A stretch of DNA of 64,000 nucleotides from Bacillota bacterium (GTDB lineage: Bacteria; Bacillota; Clostridia; Lachnospirales; Lachnospiraceae), in assembly GCA_023409535.1 (NCBI GenBank), contig JAEYGZ010000027.1, forward strand, positions 372,001 through 436,000. The letters are read 5' to 3'. The notes under the pieces are model-generated. The model saw only the letters and a program-made list of their open reading frames with translations. It did not search any database and was not told the origin of the DNA. Of this stretch, positions 37,008 to 46,258 are shown one piece after another. Positions within the stretch are counted from its first letter, which is position 1. Each line of letters begins with the position of its first letter. The position numbers and the translations under genes were made by a program.

Positions 37008-39386
37008 ATGGAAAATATTCGTAATCTTATCGCGAAGATGACATTGGAAGAGAAGGTTAGTCTCTGCTCAGGCAAAGACTTCTGGCAGACACAAAATATT
37101 GATAAATACAATATTCCGTCAATATTCTTCTCAGACGGTCCCCATGGGATCAGAAAGCAGGCTGCTTCCGCCGATCATCTCGGCTTGAACGAAAGTCTGA
37201 AAGCGACGTGCTTTCCGACAGCTGCGGGTATGGCAAGCACATGGAACATAGAGCTGGCCGAGCTGGTCGGCGAATATCTAGGCGTTGAGGCGAAGTTTCA
37301 GGGGGTCAATGTCTTGTTGGGTCCGGGGCTGAATATAAAGCGGAATCCATTATGCGGACGAAATTTTGAGTATTTTTCCGAGGATCCGTATCTTGCGGGA
37401 AAAATGGCGGCGGCATATATCCGCGGTATTCAAAGTACCGGTGTATCTGCCTGTCCGAAGCATTTTGCCGCAAATAACCAGGAAACCAGACGGATGGTAA
37501 ATGACAGTATTGTGGATGAGCGAACCCTAAGGGAAATTTATCTCACAAACTTTGAAATTGCTGTCAAAGAAGGCAATGCCAAATCGATCATGACATCCTA
37601 CAATTTGATCAACGGTACATACGCCAATGAGAACAGGCATCTTCTGCTTGATATTCTGCGTGGGGAATGGGGTTTTCGCGGTGTCACCGTAACCGATTGG
37701 GGCGGCAATAACAATAGGGTGGAAGCGCTCAGGGCAGGTAATGAGCTGGAAATGCCGGGAACGGGAGGAATTACGAACCTCGACATTTTGAATGCAATCA
37801 AATGCGGAAGTATCTCTGAAACGATTCTTGGCGAAAATCTGGAGCGTCTGCTGACACTGATTTTAAGCACAGATAATGCACTGAAGGATAAAGTCCGGAT
37901 TGACACAGATAAACACCATTTACTTGCGGTCAAAGCAGCGGAGGAAAGTATTGTTTTGCTTGAAAATGATGGTACTTTACCACTTCAGAAAAGTGAAACG
38001 GTAGGTGTCATCGGCTGCTTTGCAAAGAAACCGCGCTATCAGGGAGCAGGCTCTTCTCAGGTTAATCCCACACGACTTGATACGGTTTTGGATTGTATCG
38101 GTGATTACGGTTTCCGGCTGGCTGGATATACTCCCGGCTTCAAACGCTGCGGCGGTCACAGCAGCACCTTGATGACTAAGGCGGTGAAGATGGCGGAAAA
38201 GTCCGATATCGTCTTGCTCTTTGTGGGGCTTGATGAAATCAGCGAGTCCGAGGGTCTGGACAGAGTGACGATGACGCTGCCGATGAATCAGCTTGAACTG
38301 ATTGACAGACTAAAGAAAACAGGCAAAAAAATTATTGCTGTTCTCAGCTGCGGTGCACCCATAAAAATGGATTGGGCAAAGGGCCTGTCGGCAGTAGTAC
38401 ACTCATATCTCGGCGGTCAGGGAGGAGCAAGAGCAGTCCTTAATATCCTAAACGGCAAGACAAATCCAAGCGGTAAGCTTGCAGAAACCTATCCGATGAA
38501 ATATTTTGACTGTGCTTCAGAAAAATATTTTCCCGGCAGAGGCAAAACCGCCGAATATCGGGAAAGCATTTTTGTGGGTTATCGTTACTATGACACGGCG
38601 AAGGTTGCTGTCAAATATCCGTTTGGTTATGGCCTAAGCTATACGGAGTTTGAATATTCGGACTTGATGGTAGAAAGTACCGGAGTAACATTCACGATTA
38701 CAAACACAGGTGCTTACAACGGAGCGGAAATCGCACAGCTGTATGTAGGCAAACCGGAAAGTGCGGTATTCAGAGCCGAAAAAGAGCTGAAAGGTTTTAT
38801 AAAGATATTTCTTGAAAAAGGTAAGAAGAAAACCGTGCATATTCCTTTCGATGAATATACCTTCCGTGTTTTTGCAAAAGGCGGATGGGTAGTTGAGGAC
38901 GGCGTGTATGAAGTAATCATTGGTGCGTCGTCGCAGGACATACGTCTGTCGGCAAAACATAAGGTACAGGGAGATAGTTTAAAATCCACCTCTGATTTAA
39001 AGTCATACGATGCAGGAAAAGTTTCTGATGTATCGGATCAGGAGTTCGAGGTGCTATTAGGACGAAAACCACCGAATTCCAAACTGGATTATGTGAAGAA
39101 AAATCGCATTTTCGTCGATATGAACACCCCTGTCTGTGACTTAGGATACTCTTTCGGCTGGGCAGGACGGTTATTCAGAAATGGGCTGCGTTTTGCACAG
39201 AAGTTTTTCCGCTTAATCGGTAATGAAAAAATGGCTGCATCCATTCAAATAGGTGCATATACGATGCCTCTTCGTGGACTGTCGCGCATGACAGGCGGCG
39301 CCATCAGTCAAAAACAGCTCGACGGTATCATTACAATGTTTAACGGCAAATTCTTCAAGGGACTTAAAATACTATTACGAAAGTAG
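37008..39386 (+). CDS. Glycoside hydrolase family 3 beta-glucosidase-type enzyme
   Basis: A 792-residue cytoplasmic GH3. The barrel shows SDGPHGIRKQ, NIKRNPLCGRNFEYFSEDP, CPKHFAANNQE and VTVTDWGGNN with nucleophile D230. The second domain has ESEGLDRVTMTLP, and the fibronectin-like domain starts GYGLSYTEFEYSDL. A C-terminal extension of about 110 residues (from about 680) follows, resembling in style the tail of the GH3 at 25423. GGAGGG precedes the ATG. It is co-directional with a GtrA-like protein and the GH3-esterase fusion; likely an operon. Confidence 0.93.
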   Translation: MENIRNLIAKMTLEEKVSLCSGKDFWQTQNIDKYNIPSIFFSDGPHGIRKQAASADHLGLNESLKATCFPTAAGMASTWNIELAELVGEYLGVEAKFQGVNVLLGPGLNIKRNPLCGRNFEYFSEDPYLAGKMAAAYIRGIQSTGVSACPKHFAANNQETRRMVNDSIVDERTLREIYLTNFEIAVKEGNAKSIMTSYNLINGTYANENRHLLLDILRGEWGFRGVTVTDWGGNNNRVEALRAGNELEMPGTGGITNLDILNAIKCGSISETILGENLERLLTLILSTDNALKDKVRIDTDKHHLLAVKAAEESIVLLENDGTLPLQKSETVGVIGCFAKKPRYQGAGSSQVNPTRLDTVLDCIGDYGFRLAGYTPGFKRCGGHSSTLMTKAVKMAEKSDIVLLFVGLDEISESEGLDRVTMTLPMNQLELIDRLKKTGKKIIAVLSCGAPIKMDWAKGLSAVVHSYLGGQGGARAVLNILNGKTNPSGKLAETYPMKYFDCASEKYFPGRGKTAEYRESIFVGYRYYDTAKVAVKYPFGYGLSYTEFEYSDLMVESTGVTFTITNTGAYNGAEIAQLYVGKPESAVFRAEKELKGFIKIFLEKGKKKTVHIPFDEYTFRVFAKGGWVVEDGVYEVIIGASSQDIRLSAKHKVQGDSLKSTSDLKSYDAGKVSDVSDQEFEVLLGRKPPNSKLDYVKKNRIFVDMNTPVCDLGYSFGWAGRLFRNGLRFAQKFFRLIGNEKMAASIQIGAYTMPLRGLSRMTGGAISQKQLDGIITMFNGKFFKGLKILLRK

Positions 39387-39394
39387 GTGATTTT

Positions 39395-40000
39395 CTGAAA
39401 AGACTGATCGGCATTTGGAAAAGGTTTTCCGAGGCACATGAAACCATAGCGCAGTTTATTATATTTTTTATCCTGTCTAACGGGGTAACTGTTCTTCAGA
39501 TGATAATGCTGATTTTATTCAAGGCAATCTTCGGTGGGACAGCACTGGAGGATACTAATTTTCAAGCTTTCCAAATCGGGCATAACCTGGACGGGAGCGA
39601 TTACTACATATTTGACTATGGAATGGGTTCCATTGCCAGCGGCGGCGGTGGCGGGTTGGCGTATTTTCTTGCGGTGGAGGTCACGCTGGCAATTGCTCAG
39701 GTCATTAATTTCTTCGCGCAGCGTAACATTACCTTTAAGGCGAACAACAATCCCTGGTGGTCGGCTATGTGGTATGCAATTGCTTATATTGCAATCACAC
39801 TGATCGCCGCTGCAGCGCAAGGGCTATATAAAGCTCCCGTTTATAACCTGCTTATGAATACCTGGAAGCTGGGCGGTACAGGTGAGGTTATCGCTGATAT
39901 CTTCACCATGTTCATTAACTCTGCAATTTCCTTCTGGGTATTCTTCCCGATCTTTAAAGTGATTTTTAAGCAAGAAAAAAAAGGAGGAGATAATAAATGA
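39395..40000 (+). CDS. GtrA-like small membrane protein
   Basis: About 201 residues with four membrane segments (IAQFIIFFILSNGVTVLQMI, FLAVEVTLAIAQVINFFAQ, YAIAYIAITLIAAAAQGLY, FINSAISFWVFFPIFKVIF). The first segment and the preceding IGIWKRFSEAHET lie upstream of the first ATG (39500), so the true start is earlier. The best candidate is CTG at 39395, 9 bases after the GH3 stop, with AGGTGA just before it; no ATG, GTG or TTG is available in frame. GtrA-like proteins are thought to move lipid-linked sugars. Its end overlaps the start of the fusion protein by 4 bp. Confidence 0.75.
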   Translation: MKRLIGIWKRFSEAHETIAQFIIFFILSNGVTVLQMIMLILFKAIFGGTALEDTNFQAFQIGHNLDGSDYYIFDYGMGSIASGGGGGLAYFLAVEVTLAIAQVINFFAQRNITFKANNNPWWSAMWYAIAYIAITLIAAAAQGLYKAPVYNLLMNTWKLGGTGEVIADIFTMFINSAISFWVFFPIFKVIFKQEKKGGDNK

Positions 40001-43000
40001 GTACAAAGAAAGTAATGAGCAACAAATCTTTCGTCAGACTATGGGCTATTATCCTGAGCGTTATTTTTCTGGTAACGTTGGCAGCAAATGTTCTGGCAAG
40101 CATATTCTATGACGGCCTCACTGTTTTCCTGCAAGGCAAGAGAGAATATAGGATTGTTGAGACCGGCGATGGTGAGCAAATCGATTCGCAGTATTACAAG
40201 AGTGATGTTGCAAATATCGATGAGGCAATCGCTAACGGAAAGGCACTGTCCATTGACATTGTGTCAGAGGGGGTTACGCTCCTGAAAAATGATGGTGCTG
40301 CACTACCACTGTCAAGCGGTGCAAATATCAGCGTGTTTGGCAATGGTGCCAAGAATGTGATTTATGGTGGGGGCGGTTCCGGTTCGGTGGATACTTCCAA
40401 AATCCCTAATATCACAGATTCGCTTCAAGCTGACGGCGGATTTCATGTAAACCCCGAACTGGCAGCTTTCTATGCTTCACGCACGGAAAAGAGAGGCGAG
40501 ATTTCAATGTGGGGCAGCTCATATCAAATCGGTGAAGTGCCTGTATCTGAGTTTCCGTCGGAAAGTGATCTTAAGTTTAATGAATATTCTGACGCTGCGG
40601 TTGTCGTATTCGGAAGACCCGGCGGTGAGGGAGGAGATTTGGTAACGGATATGTCCGTTGAAGGTGCCGGCGGTACCTCTGACTATCATCAATTAGAGCT
40701 TGATCCATCAGAAAAAGAGCTTTTGGCCTATGTTGAGAACAACTTTGACAAGGTCATTGTCCTGATTAATTCCTCCGAGGCTATGGAATTAGGCGCATTA
40801 AAGGATGACGCTAACGTTGATGCAATCCTCTGGGTTGGCGCTCCGGCAGATGGTATCAGTGCTGTTGCAAAGGTTTTAAATGGTACCTTCAACCCCTCGG
40901 GACGTACTGTTGACACCTTCGCCCGTGACTTCACCAAGGATCCGACCTTCGTTAACTTCGGCGGCTTCGCCTATGACGACAGTCTTGCGGGATATCACTT
41001 TGTAATGTACGAGGAGGGTATCTATGTCGGATACCGTTATTATGAAACACGCTTCACGGACGATGCAGAGTATTGGAATAATGTTGCATTCCCCTTTGGC
41101 TACGGTTTAAGCTACACTAACTTTGACTGGTCGTTAAAATCCAATTCAGGCGATATTGACAAAAATGGTGAGGTAAGCTTTACCGTTACGGTAAAGAATA
41201 CAGGCAATGTCTCAGGGAAGGATGTTGTTCAGCTGTATGTTTCAACACCATATATTGCAGGGCAGATTGAAAAGTCACGGGTTGAGCTCATCGGCTTTGC
41301 CAAGACAGGGATGATCGCTCCGGGTGAAGCTGAGGATGTGACCATTACCTCTCCTGTGGAGCGCTTCGCATCCTATGACTATAACGATGCGAACGGTGAC
41401 GGCTTCAAGGGCTGGGAGCTTGACCCGGGCTCATACCTATTCTCCCTGAGAAAGAATGCCCACGAAAACAGTGCAATAGAACCGGTGGAGAAGAAGCTTT
41501 CCGATGGTATACGATATGAAACCGATACGGTTACCGGTACGGAGATTACCAATCTGTTTGATGATGTATCGGGGTATATCAAGACCTACATGTCCAGAGA
41601 TGATTGGGAAGGAACCTTTCCTACTGCCCCGGAGGGCAGCGATTTCACAGCAGATGATGTTCTAAAGGCTGCCGTTAAATGGGAGCTTGCCAATAATGAT
41701 ACCGATGTAATGCCGAAGACCGGTGTGGATAACGGCTTGCAGCTCATCAGCTTTCAGGGCCTGGATTATGATGACCCTGCCTGGGATGCTTTATTGGATC
41801 AGATGACGGTCGACGAGATGAAATTAATTATCGAGACCGCCGGTTATCAAACTGCCGGTGCAGCAAGCGTCAACAAGCCGCTGACTATGGACGTGGATGG
41901 TCCTGCCAGCTTAAATCTGCCTTTCAGCTTTGCCGGTACTGCCAGCGATGCGTGGACGGGCAGAACCGCATACCCGATGGAGAGCCTTATTGCTGCCACC
42001 TGGAATACGGATCTGGCTTCCGGAATGGGTGATGCGGTCGCTGATGAAGCGTTATTTTTGGGTGTTTCGGGCTGGTATGCGCCGGCTATGAATATTCACC
42101 GTTCACCATTTGCGGGACGTAACTTTGAGTATTACTCCGAGGACGGACTTTTGTCAGGTCTTATGGCAGCCAGTGTTGTCAAAGCAGCTGAAGACAAAGG
42201 CTTGACAACCTATATTAAGCACTTTGCGCTCAATGACCAGGAAACCTTCCGAGGTAATAATCTGCTCACATGGGTGAATGAACAGGCAATGCGTGAAATC
42301 TATTTAAGACCTTTCGAATATGCCGTGAAGATGGGCGGTTCCACAGCAGTTATGTCCTCGTTTAACCGGATCGGTGCGACTTGGTCAGGCGGTTCCTCTG
42401 CGTTATTGAAAGACCTTCTTCGTAAGGAATGGGGCTTCCGCGGTATGGTTCTGACTGACTTCTTCGGCCAGGAGGGTCAGATCTCCGACCAGGGTCTGCG
42501 AAACGGCAACGATATGATGCTTACACCTTGGGGAGGACCTCTTGCCGACAGTTCAAGCGCAACGGCTGTGAAGGCAATGCGTGAAGCAATGCACAATGTG
42601 CTGTACAGTGTAGTTAACAGCAGCGCGATGAACGGCATTACAGCAAATACACGCATTGTATATCTTACACCGCATTGGGTATGGGGCCTCGCTGCAGCCG
42701 ATATTATTATTTTCCTGTTACTCGTCTGCGCAGTACTGCTGATCCTTCGGAGGATCAAGCGGGTAAACGGCAAAGAGCTAAAACCCATACCATTCTTTCA
42801 GATAGCCTCTGTTGCGGCATTTATTATATCCATTATCGGACTGATTATCGCACTTACGGCATTGGGCAAGGTATATAGTAATTCCGGCAGCAGCGGCAGC
42901 AATGCCGCAAGCACCTCCGGAGGGAGTGTAGAAGCGTCGGCTCAGCCGGCGGTACCTGATTTCACAGCCCCGGGCGGTGATACAGCTGCTGCGGTTGACG

Positions 43001-44496
43001 CCGCAGCGGAAGGAGGAGCCGGAATGTCTGTTGCGGAAGGAGCGAATACCTACAAATTAATTGTGGAGGGGTACGAATGGGGACCCTCCGTCACGAAAGC
43101 AGTGATACAGCTTGAGGGAGATGCCGATCCGTTGAGTATATCTGCTGACAAATTCAAGGTATCCGTCCACACCGCTGGTTTCATGGGTGACAGCGATAAC
43201 GATCGTCCTGTGACAGATGCTTATGTATCCGATGCACAGGGAAACCGTTCCGATGCCGCTGCACCCTATGTTACCATTGAAATGCTGGTTGGTGCGCAGA
43301 TGGGTATGATGGGCGGAGAGGCTCTGCCCGGTTCATCGCCATTCAGCTACGACCTTACAACAAGCCTAAACAGCTGGTCCCTGTCAAACTATACAATTAC
43401 ACTAAACGCTGCAATTACTGTTGCCGGGGCGAGTGTGGATGCCTTGAATATCCCGGCTTCGGCATATGCAGGCAAGATCGAGCCGCTGGTTGATACCTTA
43501 AATAAAGGGACCAATGCACTGGATGGTATCACACTTACCTATGCAGCTTATGAGAGCGCGGATATGACCGGTGACGGCTTTGCCAATCCGCTTATTATTT
43601 GGCTCCATGGTGCAGGCGAAGGCGGTACGGATATTGATATCCCGCTCTTAGGTGCGGATGTAACAGAGCTTATGAAAGACCCGATTCAAGGGTACTTTAA
43701 ACGGGACGGCGGGGAACAGGGTGCTTATGTTCTTGCAGTTCAGACGCCTACCATGTGGATGGATTCCGGTTCCGGACAGCACCAGGGTAACCAGGATTCC
43801 ATTTATACCGCCGTACTATATGATACTATTCAGAAATATGTTGCTTCCAATCCTGATATTGATACGAATCGCATTTATATCGGCGGCTGCTCCAATGGCG
43901 GTTATATGACGATGAATATGCTCATTAACTATCCCGATTACTTCGCAGCCGGTTTCCCTGTCTGCGAGGCATATATGGACAGTTTTATCACGGAGGATAA
44001 ACTGGTAATACTGAAGGATATCCCGTTATGGTTCACCCAATCCCGCGATGATACAACAGTAGCACCTGTAAACTACGCTATTCCTACATTTATCCGATTA
44101 CTGCAAACGGGAGCATCTGATGTGCATTTCAGTTTCTTTGATACTGTAGTTGGCCAGGATGCACCCGGTGTGACCTATATGGGACATTGGTCATGGGTAT
44201 ATGCTTTATCCGACAGAAGTGTCAAAGACCAAGATCATGCGGCGATTCTTGGGAATGCAGCAGCTATTTTGGCAGAGTGCTCCAACGTGGCGGCGAATCC
44301 GGTACAGGGTGCTTTCGGACCGTCAATTGGTCCGATTTCGGACGACTTCTTCCCTGTAAGCTCGGCAGAGGTCATTGATGGCGGTATGTTCGCCTGGCTG
44401 AATAGCATCAACCTGCCGGCTAGCCCTGTCCCCAGTGAGGGAATCCCGTCCGGAAGCTCTTCCTCTGATGCAGGAACTCCTTTCAAAGCAGTGTAG
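39997..44496 (+). CDS. Membrane-anchored fusion: domain-swapped GH3 glucosidase plus esterase-like alpha/beta hydrolase
   Basis: A 1499-residue protein. After an N-terminal membrane segment (about 15-38), the GH3 second domain (VTLLKNDGAALPLSS, GGEGGDLVTDMSVEG) and fibronectin-like domain come first; the GH3 barrel follows (about 600-860) with MNIHRSPFAGRNFEYYSEDG, YIKHFALNDQE and VLTDFFGQEG, nucleophile D821. Two more membrane segments lie near residues 890-955, then a Gly/Ser/Ala linker, a beta-rich domain, and an alpha/beta hydrolase (LIIWLHGAGEGG) with GCSNGGYM (S1299), D1351 or D1352, and H1397. Reversed GH3 order is known in Ruminococcus and Butyrivibrio enzymes; the esterase fusion is unusual. 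It may deacylate and hydrolyse decorated oligosaccharides at the cell surface. Confidence 0.9.
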   Translation: MSTKKVMSNKSFVRLWAIILSVIFLVTLAANVLASIFYDGLTVFLQGKREYRIVETGDGEQIDSQYYKSDVANIDEAIANGKALSIDIVSEGVTLLKNDGAALPLSSGANISVFGNGAKNVIYGGGGSGSVDTSKIPNITDSLQADGGFHVNPELAAFYASRTEKRGEISMWGSSYQIGEVPVSEFPSESDLKFNEYSDAAVVVFGRPGGEGGDLVTDMSVEGAGGTSDYHQLELDPSEKELLAYVENNFDKVIVLINSSEAMELGALKDDANVDAILWVGAPADGISAVAKVLNGTFNPSGRTVDTFARDFTKDPTFVNFGGFAYDDSLAGYHFVMYEEGIYVGYRYYETRFTDDAEYWNNVAFPFGYGLSYTNFDWSLKSNSGDIDKNGEVSFTVTVKNTGNVSGKDVVQLYVSTPYIAGQIEKSRVELIGFAKTGMIAPGEAEDVTITSPVERFASYDYNDANGDGFKGWELDPGSYLFSLRKNAHENSAIEPVEKKLSDGIRYETDTVTGTEITNLFDDVSGYIKTYMSRDDWEGTFPTAPEGSDFTADDVLKAAVKWELANNDTDVMPKTGVDNGLQLISFQGLDYDDPAWDALLDQMTVDEMKLIIETAGYQTAGAASVNKPLTMDVDGPASLNLPFSFAGTASDAWTGRTAYPMESLIAATWNTDLASGMGDAVADEALFLGVSGWYAPAMNIHRSPFAGRNFEYYSEDGLLSGLMAASVVKAAEDKGLTTYIKHFALNDQETFRGNNLLTWVNEQAMREIYLRPFEYAVKMGGSTAVMSSFNRIGATWSGGSSALLKDLLRKEWGFRGMVLTDFFGQEGQISDQGLRNGNDMMLTPWGGPLADSSSATAVKAMREAMHNVLYSVVNSSAMNGITANTRIVYLTPHWVWGLAAADIIIFLLLVCAVLLILRRIKRVNGKELKPIPFFQIASVAAFIISIIGLIIALTALGKVYSNSGSSGSNAASTSGGSVEASAQPAVPDFTAPGGDTAAAVDAAAEGGAGMSVAEGANTYKLIVEGYEWGPSVTKAVIQLEGDADPLSISADKFKVSVHTAGFMGDSDNDRPVTDAYVSDAQGNRSDAAAPYVTIEMLVGAQMGMMGGEALPGSSPFSYDLTTSLNSWSLSNYTITLNAAITVAGASVDALNIPASAYAGKIEPLVDTLNKGTNALDGITLTYAAYESADMTGDGFANPLIIWLHGAGEGGTDIDIPLLGADVTELMKDPIQGYFKRDGGEQGAYVLAVQTPTMWMDSGSGQHQGNQDSIYTAVLYDTIQKYVASNPDIDTNRIYIGGCSNGGYMTMNMLINYPDYFAAGFPVCEAYMDSFITEDKLVILKDIPLWFTQSRDDTTVAPVNYAIPTFIRLLQTGASDVHFSFFDTVVGQDAPGVTYMGHWSWVYALSDRSVKDQDHAAILGNAAAILAECSNVAANPVQGAFGPSIGPISDDFFPVSSAEVIDGGMFAWLNSINLPASPVPSEGIPSGSSSSDAGTPFKAV

Positions 44497-44546
44497 AGTA
44501 CCTGTAACAGGGCTGTCCTTTGGTGCACTTAAGCTGCAATGAACGT

Positions 44547-44593
44547 AAAAAATAACCCATTTAGGATGGTTACCTTAATGGGTTATTTTTTAT
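44547..44593 (+). terminator. Rho-independent terminator of the GH3-esterase operon
   Basis: AAAAAATAACCCAT pairs with ATGGGTTATTTTTT around a 17-base loop; the paired A/T tails make it potentially bidirectional. Confidence 0.88.
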
Positions 44594-44639
44594 AATGAAA
44601 GCTTTGATAAAAATTTAATTTAAATTCATATAAAACATA

Positions 44640-44668
44640 TTGACAATATATGATTTATAGTATATCAT
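44640..44668 (+). promoter_or_regulatory. Sigma-A promoter of the nitrogenase-like operon
   Basis: TTGACA (44640-44645) and TATCAT (44663-44668) are 17 bp apart. The spacer and -10 form a partial dyad, ATGATTTATAGTATATCAT, in which ATGAT and ATCAT are the matching outer arms; a repressor site there is plausible. Confidence 0.8.
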
Positions 44669-44723
44669 CAAATAAACATATAATACATATCTATATAGTA
44701 TGTAATCATTGAGGTGGTATGAG

Positions 44724-44891
44724 ATGGAAGATTGCAAAGGGAGTGCGGATAAAAAGCAGTTAATCAATGAAAAAAACATACAGAAGATTTTTGAGTATAT
44801 TGAAACCATACAATATGGATCAATTATGCTGATCATACAGGACGGATGTATTATACAGATTGAGAAAAATGAAAAAATCAGAATAAAATAA
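44724..44891 (+). CDS. YezD/DUF2292-like small protein, copy 1
   Basis: A 55-residue protein. The core YGSIMLIIQDGCIIQIEKNE matches the small DUF2292/YezD family as I recall it, and is strikingly like a second copy at 47164 in the same locus. Start ATG 44724 has GAGGTGG 6 bases upstream; a TTG at 44709 is less likely. Function of the family is not established; members often lie beside sulfur-assimilation genes, which fits here. It is the first gene after the operon promoter and is separated from the NifB-like gene by a terminator-like hairpin. Confidence 0.82.
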   Translation: MEDCKGSADKKQLINEKNIQKIFEYIETIQYGSIMLIIQDGCIIQIEKNEKIRIK

Positions 44892-44927
44892 TTTTGAATA
44901 AGTAGATTAAGTTGACTAGATAACTAG

Positions 44928-44968
44928 AGGCTTTAGGATACGCTGCCGCGTTTCCTGAGGCCTTTTTT
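44928..44968 (+). terminator. Terminator or attenuator between small gene and NifB-like gene
   Basis: AGGC, AGGA and ACGC on the 5' side pair with GCGT, TCCT and GCCT on the 3' side around a TGCC loop, followed by TTTTTTATT. It is a strong intrinsic terminator inside the locus, 36 bases before the NifB-like start codon. No second promoter is obvious downstream, so partial readthrough or regulated attenuation is possible. Confidence 0.8.
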
Positions 44969-45003
44969 ATTATCTTTTACAGCGGCAAAGGGGGAGATAT
45001 CAC

Positions 45004-45870
45004 ATGAGCGACAGATCCGGAATTAACAACCTGCATCCCTGCTTTGGCAGGGTACCGAATAAAGGGAGAATTCATCTTCCGGTTTGTCCGGGTTGTAATA
45101 TTGAATGTAATTTCTGTGACAGGAAAATCAATTCTTATGAAGAGCGTCCCGGTGTAACCGCATCCATATTGACGCCGGAGGAAGCATTGGAAGCTGTGGG
45201 GCGGGCGCTTGACCTGTGTCCTGATATTACCGTGGCAGGGATCGCCGGTCCCGGAGATACCTTAGCTACCAATAAGGCCATCGAAACCTTTCGCCTGATT
45301 AAGGAAAACTATCCGAATTTATTAAAGTGTATGAGCACCAACGGATTGCTCCTTTACGAAAGAGCGGAAGAACTGATTGAATTGGGAATTGATACCCTGA
45401 CTGTTACGGTAAATGCAGTGGATCCGAAGATATTAACCGGGATCGTATCAAGAATTGTTTATCATGGAAGTACCTATGAAGGTGTGGAAGCGGCAGCTAT
45501 ATTGATCTGGAACCAATTGGCCGGTATCAGGAAGCTGGCTGCGGCAGGAGTTACGATAAAGGTAAATACGGTTCTCATTACTGAGATCAACAGACAGCAT
45601 ATATCGGAGATTGCCAAGACGGTGAAGGAAGCAGGGGCATCCATTTATAATATCATTCCTTTGATTCCCCAGTATAAGCTGGCGCACTGCAGGGAACCGG
45701 AATGTGCGGATATTGACGGGGCCAGAAGAGAAGCGGAGGAGTATATCGAGGTGTTCAGGCATTGTGCGAGATGCCGGGCAGATGCGGTTGGAATTCCGGG
45801 AAAGCTGGAGATTGGCAGTCAGGTATACCTGCAAAGGCTAAATCTGAAGGAAACCTTTTCACACGGCTGA
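45004..45870 (+). CDS. NifB-like radical SAM protein (cofactor core assembly)
   Basis: A 288-residue radical SAM protein resembling NifB, which fuses two 4Fe clusters and inserts a carbide and sulfide to make the precursor of nitrogenase cofactors. The N-terminal HPCFGRV, the cluster motif CNIECNFC followed by DRKIN and RPGVTAS, GIAGPGDTLA, STNGLLLYE, TVTVNAVDP and the C-terminal CARCRADAVGIPG all match NifB. It has no fused NifX domain; a separate NifX-like gene follows. GGGGGAG precedes the ATG. In a locus lacking NifEN, the product may go straight to the reductase. High confidence in family; substrate of the final enzyme unknown. Confidence 0.92.
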   Translation: MSDRSGINNLHPCFGRVPNKGRIHLPVCPGCNIECNFCDRKINSYEERPGVTASILTPEEALEAVGRALDLCPDITVAGIAGPGDTLATNKAIETFRLIKENYPNLLKCMSTNGLLLYERAEELIELGIDTLTVTVNAVDPKILTGIVSRIVYHGSTYEGVEAAAILIWNQLAGIRKLAAAGVTIKVNTVLITEINRQHISEIAKTVKEAGASIYNIIPLIPQYKLAHCREPECADIDGARREAEEYIEVFRHCARCRADAVGIPGKLEIGSQVYLQRLNLKETFSHG

Positions 45871-45918
45871 CAGGAAGAATAAATTCATATGTGATGAGCT
45901 TGGGAAAGGGGAATTCAC

Positions 45919-46242
45919 ATGAGTATCAGAATAGCGGTGGCATCTAAGGACGGGAAAGTGGTGACAGACCACTTCGGACATTGCAGCAGCTTCAGTATTT
46001 TAGAAGCGGAGCATGGGATCTTTCATTTCATTGACTACCGGGAAGTGGTACCTCCCTGCAGCGGCGGAGAGCATACCCGGGAAGCAATTGATGCGGTTCT
46101 GGAGAAATTAACGGATTGCAGCTATATCGTTGTAAACCGGATCGGAGGAGGAGCAATTCGTATCCTGGAGGAGAGACAGTTTAAAGTTATTGTGCACAAG
46201 GGCTATGTAAGGGATGCCTTAGAAGATATTAATTTGACCTAA
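45919..46242 (+). CDS. NifX/NafY-type cofactor-binding protein, copy 1
   Basis: A 107-residue protein of the dinitrogenase iron-molybdenum cofactor family: IRIAVASKDGKVVTDHFGHC at the N-terminus, then CSYIVVNRIGGGAIRILEE. These small proteins hold or pass on a NifB-type cluster. It lies between the NifB-like and NifH-like genes, exactly where a carrier would be expected, and is a full single domain. AAAGGGG precedes the ATG. Confidence 0.9.
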   Translation: MSIRIAVASKDGKVVTDHFGHCSSFSILEAEHGIFHFIDYREVVPPCSGGEHTREAIDAVLEKLTDCSYIVVNRIGGGAIRILEERQFKVIVHKGYVRDALEDINLT

Positions 46243-46258
46243 AAAAGGAGAATAAGGA

